Assembly: GCF_000090795.2 (NCBI RefSeq)
Contig: NW_003546936.1
Location: 1-36,060 of the forward strand
Direction: 5' to 3'
Length of the DNA stretch: 36,060 nucleotides
DNA from: Amphimedon queenslandica
Taxonomy: Eukaryota > Porifera > Demospongiae > Haplosclerida > Niphatidae
Positions 8,944-17,623 of the stretch are shown piece after piece. A model generated the notes under the pieces. That model was given only the letters and a program-made list of their open reading frames with translations. It was not told the origin of the DNA and searched no databases. The translations under genes were made by a program, and so were the position numbers. Position 1 is the stretch's first letter. Every line of letters begins with the position of its first letter.

Positions 8944-9682
8944 TCAATTTATGTTAACTTCTATCATTCCACAACATATTTCATCACTATTCTCATTGTA
9001 AGCAATAGCTTTAAAGTGAAACTTGCCCTTTAAAGAGAATGTTTAATAATTTTAATTATACAAAGTATTTTGTTTACTTACAGGCCAGTCAAGTGATGGG
9101 ATTGTATCTTCAAATTTTCCATGATATATTCCAGGTTTCAATGGACAGTATTCATTAGTTAATGAGACAATCATGTCACAAAGATTATACTTAGCATCCA
9201 AAAAAGTAAGATTTAAGTAATTTTTGAATTGATGTGTTATAATTATATGTAATATACCTACCCCATTGCAACTTCTTTTCTGAAAGATAGAAAAATGACA
9301 TAACTTTTATATACATGCATCTTGATTACTGAAATTTATGTTTCCTTGGATACTATAGCTTTGTCCTGGTTTAATTGTTTTTCCAGTTATATTCGATGAT
9401 ATATTAATTATTATAGCAAAATCATGAGAAGTAGCTTATGTGTGTGTGTGTGTGAGTAGATAATAAATTAATAGTGTATTAATGAACTTACAACAATCTG
9501 TATATAATCCTTTGTTATCACTAGTTTCTTGTTGTTGATAGTACATGTATGTAATTCAAACAGGTATATATATTATCCATTAGTATAGTAGTCAGTATCT
9601 CACCATTGTAGTAATTGTTAGTAGATCCAGTCAATGTAGATACTGCTAGCACAACTGACAAGATCATCCATAGGGCATTCAT
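8944..9682 (-). pseudogene. ML-domain (NPC2/MD-2-like) secreted protein, decayed copy
   Basis: Sister of the intact gene at 35309-36048, with the same five-exon layout: 9604-9682 (signal peptide MNALWMILSVVLAVSTLTGS), 9492-9527, 9330-9422, 9082-9279 and 8944-9027. Two lesions are seen. The exon 3 acceptor, CTCGAG in the intact copy, reads CTCATG here, so its AG is lost; an in-frame cryptic AG lies 12 nt upstream. Exon 4 has four extra bases (GGGGTAGGTATATT against GGGGTATATT), which shift the frame and bring in a stop before the conserved NLCD and YCPLKPG motifs. Those motifs and the terminal GKFHFKAIAYNENSDE exon are still readable, so decay is recent. ML proteins bind lipids; this copy probably makes no functional protein. 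Confidence 0.8.
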
Positions 9683-10984
9683 CTTCTGATATGTTGCTCT
9701 CAATGATGTGTCTTAAAGTGTATGCTGTTATCCTTTCACTTGAGTTACATTGTTCACTTTATGTTTGCACATGTTTCACCTTCTGTTGCCTTTTTAGTTA
9801 AAATAGCATTAAATTTGAGTGCCACTGCTTAGAGTGCCTCTCCCCTCGTCGTTCTATGACATTCTCAGGAGCAACACAGAAACTAAAGGAGACAAGCATA
9901 AAGACAAGAGGAGCTGAACTGAGCAACATGATAGAGAAAGACACATTAAGCATTAACCTATTTGAACTACAACCATTGACTGAGTATGGGATGTATGAGG
10001 AGCTTTGGACAAGCAAATACTAGTCAGGTACACAGACAGGTCAGGATTTGATTGAAGAGGAGACACAAACAGAAGATGTTACTAGTAAAGACTGCTGGAC
10101 ACAATGGCCACCTCATGACATGAAGGGATATGGTGAGTGACTGTCAATTAGTCAGTAAAGGACTGTTTATAGTGTGAATTGCAATAGCTTCTTGATTGTA
10201 CTGATTCAGCAATGATATATTAGTACACGGAATAGATACAATGTACATATATGTGCATGTAGTGGTTTATTATGTTTTGATAATGTAGGTAGGTATGAAG
10301 ATGAAGGAGCAAGGGGGATGATGATTCTTATGCAGTATACGACACAAGTCAAGTAAGAATGACATTAGAGGGAGAGGGAGAAAAATGAATAAAAATTACT
10401 TTCTCTTTTGTGAAGATTTGTGATGTTCTTTTAGAAGACGATGAGCTGTATGATGCTAGTACTTTAGAGTCGTCACTGAGTATCAATGGTGACATCAAGT
10501 GCATTGATGTAAGCTCCTCTCTCTCTCTCTGATACTGGTATACTAGTAACAGGATCAATGTGTAATAAAGAGGATTGGAATGGTCTTCTGGAGATAGCAC
10601 ACCTTTCAAGGATACAGAAGCATCCTAATAGTATGAGATGCAAGGAATAGCCCCTGTAATTATATACTCTAATTAGTGTTTAGGTGATCAGCCTGCTCCT
10701 AGTAGTACATGTATTTGTGTATTGTTTCCACTCGTGTTTGCTGGCAATGTAAGTATATGTACATTATAAGCAGTGTTCATATTGTATTGTTAGGATGATG
10801 GTACTATTGTGTTATGGGATTTAAGGGAGCCAGCACCATTGCATAGACAACACTAACTGACTGATACTAATAGGGACACTATCATCAGAGCACCAACATA
10901 CACCACTGGTAATGGACTCTCTCCTTTTCTCTCTTTAAAAATTTAGGGATAACTTTAGAGCCAGCAATACTGTACTATACATAT

Positions 10985-11105
10985 GTAGTCCGTGCATAAA
11001 GTTTTTAAAAAAGCTCATAACTCAAAATTACTTGTTGGAATCATCTCAAACTTTCAGTATTGCATAAGGACATCAATATGTATCAGAAAAATGAGAAAAT
11101 GTAAT
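10985..11105. repeat. Satellite unit inside a pseudogene intron
   Basis: One unit of the 160-bp family ('catctcaaactttcagtattgcataaggacatcaatatgtatcagaaaaatga') lies within an intron of the WDR60-like pseudogene, in the same orientation as the array at 13780-15250. Confidence 0.55.
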
Positions 11106-11596
11106 AAAAGTTTGAGGCAATAAGCATGTGCATATATGATCTTGTTAGTTGATGGAATATTGTGTCTTTCTTTTATTATATAGCAGCTGCAGTACTGATA
11201 ATGAAGGTCAACCAGTTATACATGTAGAAAGAAGTGGAGCAACACAGTACAGTACAGTCAATGATTGGCATGGTAAGATGTCCTTACCATGCCATTGCAA
11301 ACCTACAATACATGTATATACATGTAATAGTAGTAAATATAGTAAGCCATTTACAATTGTGTACTTATATTTCTAGTTCAAGGATTATCATTCCAGTTGT
11401 TATCCCTTGATGCCAGTGGTTGTGTGTGTGTTTGGGTGATAGTTGAATTACCTGAAGGAGATTCATCAGGTAGTCCTAATGATTAATATACATGTACATA
11501 TTATAGGTTTGGTTCAGAAATAGTTCATCTAGTAGCAACAGGTTTGATTGTCAGTAAAGCTGATCGATCTCAATACACTTGATTGGAACTGATTCT

Positions 11597-11662
11597 GTAA
11601 GTTGATACTGATACTGATATTGATTCTGATATTGATATTGATATGATACTGACATTGATATT
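11597..11662. repeat. GATATT/GATACT short tandem repeat
   Basis: Imperfect hexamer repeat (gttgatactgatactgatat and on) just after an exon-like segment of the WDR60-like pseudogene. Confidence 0.7.
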
Positions 11663-12703
11663 GCTTTTTTATTGTTGCTATTTATATTTAATTGCAGGGA
11701 GCAGTGATACATCTATGTCATGTGAGGTATAGGCCAAGAGCAGTTCCAAACAATACCTCATCAATTCTTTTATGGGCTCCCGATGATAACAGTAAGACTA
11801 AGCAATTGATGCATGTGTATAATATTTATTCATTACTATAATATTATAGTGGCAGTAAGCTCTGAAGCGGCTTCCAATTCCATTTATCCTTACTTCTCTC
11901 ACTTTCTTGTGTCTTATACCTCCAGTCACCTTACACCTTATGACATATGCTGGACGCATCCACTGATTACCTGGCCATCTGGACGACAAGGTCACTTAAT
12001 AAGAGAACTCAATCAGCATTCGAACCTGTCAAACGTGTTTATTTTTGTGGGTGATAACAATAATGTTCATTATGGTAATGCATGAGTTTTAAATCAGCTA
12101 TGCAATAAGTGTATTTTCTGTTAATTATCATTTAATTACAGGAACTTACTCACTGATGATACTGGGCCTGTGCATACTGGTATATTGAAGCTTGAGAAAA
12201 AGTAAAAATTTATACTACCTACATATTATAATGATTAATAGGATTATAATGCATGGGGATTACACCTAATCAAAATGACCTCAACAGCCTGTCACTGGTA
12301 TGTTATACTAATGCTTGTAAACTAGCAATTAAATTCCATGTACTATTGTAATGTGCTACTATTGTAGTACTTGTCAGCTCATAAAGCATACTGTTTAACT
12401 CACTTAGCATGTTTTGTGGGACTCTGATACTGCATGTATTTAGAATTTTTAATAGAGTCTCACTATAAATTGTGTATAATTTAATTATGGGCTTTTATAG
12501 TATTATTCAGTCAAATACTCATAATTTGAATTTATGACCAGATTGGACTTGATCAATAATGGTTTTCACAATAGTTTTATGATGCCCATAAGTGCCATAT
12601 ATTTAACCATAACTTAACTAGCATTGATGCAAATGCATGTAGTTTGTATTTTGAATCATATTGCATTGTACATAGATTTTATTACTAGTCTATTTAATTT
12701 TGA

Positions 12704-12872
12704 TAGTTTTTGCTGCCGGATGATTTGAAGTCAAGGATGTATCACATGTCATGCAGTTATCACATTCAAGACTCTCAGACTGACGTTATCATATTTGGTG
12801 GAAACAAAAGACGAGAATCAAAGTATCACAGGAACGTTATAACATCTCCAATCATCATTTGATTTGGTTAGA
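12704..12872 (+). pseudogene. Kelch-like repeat fragment
   Basis: After an acceptor-like 'tttgatag' an open frame reads LPDDLKSRMYHMSCSYH, then TDVIIFGGNKRRESKYHRN, and ends in TGA. The hydrophobic strand followed by Gly-Gly is the hallmark of a kelch blade. Two short open segments just upstream (about 12140-12180 and 12242-12298) have acceptor and donor-like edges and may belong to the same gene. No complete propeller is present; it could be a remnant, or the upstream part of the gene whose exons lie at 16103-16663. Confidence 0.4.
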
Positions 12873-12879
12873 CTTAATG

Positions 12880-13340
12880 TAATGTTCTATTTTTTTTGGT
12901 GCATGAATTTCAGAGCATAACAGCTAGAAACTTTTAGTACAGAGGAGCACTGGAGTAGTATGTATAACAATTTTGCCTATACTATAGCTCCTTTTTCCAA
13001 TGCCAGAATACAGTGCAATCTACTCTTTTTTGTTTTACTACATGTATGTAAAATCTGCATGTACTGATTACTGTTAAGTAATTTTATAAATTTTTTGGTT
13101 GGGTTGAAATGAGATATTTAAATGTATACTGTGTTGAGAGTAGACAGTTTAACTCTGTGTATAATGTACATGTAATTACCAGTAATAGTGTATGCACTAA
13201 TAAATGATTGCTATCAATTATTTCCACTATGAATACATGTTAGTTTATTAATCATTCATATGTGTGGCTTCTGGTTAGTTAGTTCTGTGTACCTATAATC
13301 TACAGTGTCTGATTCTAATCTATCTTATTCTTTGTATAAT
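12880..13340. other. No gene seen
   Basis: AT-rich spacer with several TACATGTA-type words; no exon or repeat boundary could be supported. Confidence 0.4.
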
Positions 13341-13341
13341 A

Positions 13342-13542
13342 CCGTATAGCGGGAAATTTTGGAGGGAGTTAAATTTGGCAAATTAATTTTGGTGATTGGC
13401 GAATTTTAATTTGGCAAATTAGTGGCCACATGCCATCGAGCTGCGTATAATGGCTCAAAATGGCAGATTTTATTTTGGCAAATGGCTATCAAAACGCCAA
13501 GTTTGCTAAATTTAATTCTCCCCAAAATTTCCCACTATACGA
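13342..13542. mobile_element. MITE, CCGTATAG family
   Basis: About 200 bp with inverted ends CCGTATAGCGGGAAATTTTG and CCAAAATTTCCCACTATACG. The inside repeats 'ttttatttggcaaatggctatcaaaa'-type words shared with 4042-4245. The 76-codon open frame that overlaps it is not a gene. Confidence 0.8.
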
Positions 13543-13779
13543 GAACTGTTTACTTCAGTTACAGCTGCTGCATTAATTGGCTAGTTTTAGCATACATGTA
13601 CTGCATATATATGTACATGTACATTGTACAGCCTACACTCTCTATGACTTAAATTTTGCATTGTACATGTACATGCATTATGTAAGTTTTACTGTTTATT
13701 CTGGTGGTCCCCCAAATTTCATTAATTTAACTTTACTGCATGTGTATAATTAGGCACATTCCAAAGAATTGCCCATATG

Positions 13780-15250
13780 GCCAAAGGAAACTCTGCTATG
13801 AATTCCATTTTATCAGAATCAGCTCAAACTTTTTACATATATAGCATACATCTGCATGTAAGAAGATGTAGAAATGTACATCATGCATCAGAAAATGTAG
13901 ATAAAAATCCTAGCCAATTTTTGAAAAATATTCTGTACTATACAGGTAGTATGAATGGCCAACTTTTCTAAAACTTATAAAAATTCACTTTTAATTGTAG
14001 TCAGCATAAACTTTGTACGTACATGTAACATAAAAATGTGTGTCAAAAAATGGAGAATGGACAATACCTTCAGAGTTTTTCACAAAGCATGCTAAATGAT
14101 GCTTCATAAGCTGATAAATACTATAAATGATACAGTTCATCAATTGCATTTAGAGCAACTTCAAAATTTTTTTACATAACATAAGGGCATGTGCATGCAT
14201 GTGTATCAGGGAAAATGATAATAATGGAGAATTCTTTCGTAGCCATGACCTTTGGGTGTTGGCCCAATTTTGAGCTACAAATTTGTAAAAATCTAAATTT
14301 GATCAGAATCAGCTCAAAGTTGATGCACAACATAAGGTCATGTACATGTATGTTTATGAGAAAAAAATTTTAAATGGAGAATTCTCACACAGCCATTTTG
14401 ACGAAACTTGGTTAGAGACCAAAGGTTATCATTGGCCCGATTTTTGAGCATAGAAATCTTAATTTGATCAAAATCAGCTTAAAGTTAATACACAACATAA
14501 GGAGATGTATATGTATTAGGAAAGAATATCAAAATAGAGAATTTTTTGTAGCCATTTTTGTTGAAATTTGGGTGTTGGCTGAATTTTTGAGCAAATTTAA
14601 AATTTTATAAAAATTTAAAATTTGATTGGAATCAGCTCTAAGTTGATACACAGGATAAAGATATGGATGTAAATCAAAAAAAATATGAATTCTCACGAAG
14701 CCATTTTTGACAATAAGACCAAAGGATAGCCTTTGGGTGGCCCAATTTTTGATGAAATTTAAAATTCATTAAAAAATCTAATTTTGATTGAAATCAGCTC
14801 AAAGTTGATGCACAACATAAGGACATCCTGGACATGTACATAAGGACAAAGACATGTATTTTTTTAATTATTAAAATGAATAATTTTTTGTAGCTCTTTT
14901 TGACGAAATTTGGGTGTTGGCCTGATTTTTTGAGCAAATTTAAAAATGCACTAAAAATTCAATTTGATCAGAATCAGCTCAATGTCGATACACAACATAA
15001 GGATATGTATCAGAAAAATTATAAAGATGGTGAATTCTCTTGTAGCCATTTTTGATGAATGTACTTATAGTACAGAGCAACAATAGAAACTGCATGAGCA
15101 CTATGCCAAAATCCTGTGTAAAATCCTGAATATCTTGCACTATAGTACAGGGACTTTGGCAACATTTTGAGCAACTTTAAACATTCATTAAAATCCAATT
15201 TTGGTTAAAATCAGTCTACAAGTCAAATGCACATATTGGTACATTTTAAT
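13780..15250. repeat. Degenerate tandem satellite, period about 160 bp
   Basis: At least six units share the core 'gatcagaatcagctcaaagt' followed by 'tgatgcacaacataagga' and, further on, 'gagaattctttcgtagccat' and 'gggtgttggc'. The core recurs at 14301, 14466, 14623, 14786 and 14966 (spacings of 165, 157, 163 and 180 bp), with weaker copies near 13812 and 15200. Units differ by about 10-25% by eye. No coding potential. It probably lies in an intron or intergenic region between the kelch-like fragment and the SOCS-box-like exon. Confidence 0.8.
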
Positions 15251-15559
15251 TTATGTATATCGGAATTGTAATATCAAGAGTAAATAATACCTAAAAGTAT
15301 GGATGCACAGACTTCATCTCATGTAAAGTTAGAGAGCCTAAAGCTTTAAATTTTAGTCTGACATGTACCTTCAGTCTTTTTTTATTGTGGCTTAATTTGT
15401 ACCTCTTATGTGCATGTACTGCTTCATACATTAAGCTTTATTGCATCATTGCATGTATATTTTAAAGATGCATTGCATGGATAATTGGGTCAGCTATTGG
15501 CCTGTTTCTATAGTATTGATTTTTGGTTTTTGCATTGATCTTGCCAATATTGCAATACA

Positions 15560-15860
15560 TGGTCATGTGTATGAGATTAAAGGGTTAATCATTTAAATTA
15601 ATGATTCCAGGGAAGAAAATTCCCAGAAAATTAATATTTCCTAGAAAAAATTAATCGTTTCCTGGTAAATTAGTGTTCCCTAGAAAAATTAATAATTTCT
15701 TGGTAAATTTTCTGGGAAACTTCCCAAAAAATTTTTCCTGCAAAGAATTAAAAATTTCATGGAAAATTAGAAAAATTAATTATATTCTGACAAATTTTAT
15801 GAAAAAAAATTTGATAATTTTCCAGGATAAATTTGTGATCTCCAGAAGTTAATTAGTGAG
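15560..15860. repeat. AT-rich stretch of short inverted repeats
   Basis: Many alternating copies of 'ttcctagaaaaattaat' and 'aaattttctgggaa' in both orientations, able to fold into several hairpins. No termini or target duplication could be set, so it is left as a low-complexity repeat. Confidence 0.5.
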
Positions 15861-16102
15861 GATACAAAGTTCACAAATGTATAGATTAAGTTGTACAAGC
15901 ATAGACCTCTGCCTAAGGCTAAAAAGGTGGAATGACAACATCAAATTTGTTATTAGTATCGGCTAGTATTGGCTATGATAATTTCAGTTATTGTAATATC
16001 AACAAAAAAGCTATATTGGTGCATTCTCTATTTTATATTTAAACTATTAATTTTAATATTTTTATCAAAATAACTTTTTTCTTAACTCCAAGTTCAGTTC
16101 AG

Positions 16103-16663
16103 CCACTACATGAGCTATGCCTTGCACATTTAAAGAAGATAGAAGGATTGCAGTCTTCAGCACTGTTCACTTCATTGCCTCCACTGATGCAAAAAATATT
16201 GACGAGAATAGACGAAAGTCAAGATTTAACTATTATTTATCCTCTTGACATTCAATTCAAGTAACTAACACTAAACATATTGCTTTGCATAATGTTATCT
16301 GTTACTATGTTTTTATCAACTGCAAATATTTAATTTTTCATCAATACCTAAATGATAATAATTCATAGTAATGTGTATTATACATAATGCAATTTAGTAA
16401 GTTCTTTCATTGATTATAATTATTATGTTATTGTGGTACAACTGTTATTGGTTATTTTGTGTTGGTTTCTCTCTACTAGGTATACTAGTATCTCTTGTCA
16501 ATGGGTCTTCTGTTGTATGACTAAAGCTCTTTGTTGTTTTTGGCCCATCATCTTGTTCACTATCTTCACTTCAATTGCTTTAATTCTACTCAATGGATCA
16601 TGGTCCACTTTATTAGATTCAGTTTTCCGTCGGCTTATTGCTCGAATTAGTGACTCAGACTGA
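16103..16663 (+). CDS. 3' exons of an unknown gene: SOCS-box-like segment plus hydrophobic tail
   Basis: Exon 16103-16260 follows an acceptor (gttcag) and encodes PLHELCLAHLKKIEG, then FTSLPPLMQKILTRI and YPLDIQFK. PLHELCLAHL fits the Elongin-C-binding BC box (T/S/P-L-x3-C-x3-aliphatic), and the following LPP..L fits the second half of a SOCS box, which recruits Cullin-type E3 ligases. The frame either stops at TAA (16262-16264) or splices at GTAACT to an exon at 16480-16663, which keeps frame in phase 2 and encodes a Cys-rich hydrophobic stretch (WPIILFTIFTSIALILL) that could span a membrane, ending in TGA. The 5' exons are not identified; the kelch-like piece at 12704 is a candidate. The minus strand over 16480-16663 is also partly open, so this assignment is tentative. 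Confidence 0.45.
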
Positions 16664-16669
16664 TGATTA

Positions 16670-17600
16670 TTCTTGATCTGGTTAGGTCCTGTGTAATGGT
16701 CAACATAACTTGCTCTATCTAAGGCTCCCCCTGAGGTTCTCTAAGATGCATGCTCTTTCATTAATGCTAAAATACCTAATTTTAATTAAATCCATAACAA
16801 TATTAATAACTTACCATTTACTTTTTTGTCTAATACATGTACTAAGTACTAACTAACAAATCAATTGGTGAAGTGGATAACTGTCCCTAAAAAGGAGTGA
16901 TATAATATCATGATTCCTCTAGCAAATGACCACAAACCCACACTAGAGTAGAAAAATTTGCTTTCTTAATAGCAATTGAACTGAAGTGGTGCAAATCTCA
17001 GAGAAGAATCGTTACTTCATTTTTAGATTTCCTCCTTGTCAGTGACTCCAGTTTTGTGCCCTTCGGAACAATTGAGCTAATTTAGGCAATACAAAGAAGG
17101 GTCTATGATGCTACTTACTAATGCTTGGTTCTCCTTTATTTTTTAAATATTTCAACTCATAAAGAGACAAATCCCCTCTCAAGTTCTCTTCCACACTCCA
17201 TAGTGGAGATCATGTTGATGAAAGCCAGAGCTAAAGGGTGTCAAATGGTCAAATTAAAGATTAATTAATAATAGTCTATATTTGAATAGTATGTGGAAAA
17301 ATGGTTCTTAATGCTTAGCTATAAAAATAGTAAAGAATTTATGCAGTTTTTCAAAAGAAAGTGTCTATGAAGATCCTTTTCTATACACCAAGTAGATCTA
17401 CCCATGCACCTTCGCCATCATTGACCCTGGCTTAATCACCAGTGTTCCTCTACAATTAACCAATTAAGTCCAATTTTACATTATAATAACAATTGATCAC
17501 AGTGTAGCTCTGTCATGCATCTTTAAATAACAAAAATTAATCATATAGACTACTAGTATCTAAGCACACAAAGCATGTCTAAAGTGTAAATAATAATATT
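16670..17600. other. No gene seen between the SOCS-box-like exons and the Roc/Death gene
   Basis: No open frame with splice context and no clear repeat was found. It should contain the 3' end of the minus-strand Death-domain gene, but no clear AATAAA was seen just after its stop. Confidence 0.4.
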
Positions 17601-17623
17601 AAAGTTCAGCTATAATAGTAGTC

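Larger units (their letters stand above)
7906..9720. repeat. Segmental duplication, copy A (3' part)
   Basis: Collinear with 34277-36060 in the same orientation: hAT 3' end, shared non-coding spacer (about 8060-8940 against 34430-35300) and the ML-domain gene on the minus strand. The homology reaches the right edge of the window, so its true end in copy B is unknown. Confidence 0.9.
9833..12075 (+). pseudogene. WDR60/DYNC2I1-like WD-repeat gene, decayed
   Basis: A multi-exon relic of a gene resembling the intermediate chain of the dynein-2 (intraflagellar transport) motor. Readable segments in order: FELQPLTEYGMYEELW and ETQTEDVTSKDCWTQWP (exon about 9833-10132, GTGAGT donor), DELYDASTLESSLSINGD (about 10430-10509), DDGTIVLWDLREP, a clear WD unit (10794-10911), GLSFQLLSLDASG and VWVIVELPEGD (11377-11469), and a segment at 11701-11791. 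The order matches what I recall of the vertebrate protein's conserved region. It is broken by an early frameshift near 9900, TAG at 10021-10023, TAA at 10854-10856, further frame changes (about 10310, about 11150) and a TGA near 11579. Introns are retained, so it is an unprocessed pseudogene. The last putative exon (11851-12075) is not confidently part of it. Confidence 0.65.

Noticed and set aside
11798..11995. 65-codon minus-strand open frame opposite a plus-strand one
   Set aside because: It opposes exon-like plus-strand sequence next to the WDR60-like pseudogene and has no splice or domain support.
13422..13652. 76-codon plus-strand open frame
   Set aside because: It overlaps the CCGTATAG-family MITE and has no protein features.
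13780..15250. CRISPR-like array of regularly spaced repeats
   Set aside because: Units are long, diverged and contiguous, without unique spacers of fixed length, and the genome is eukaryotic.
16480..16663. Minus-strand exon reading SESLIRAISRRKTESNK
   Set aside because: It looks protein-like, but its frame runs into a stop without a good donor, whereas the plus strand joins in phase to the SOCS-box-like exon; not fully excluded.
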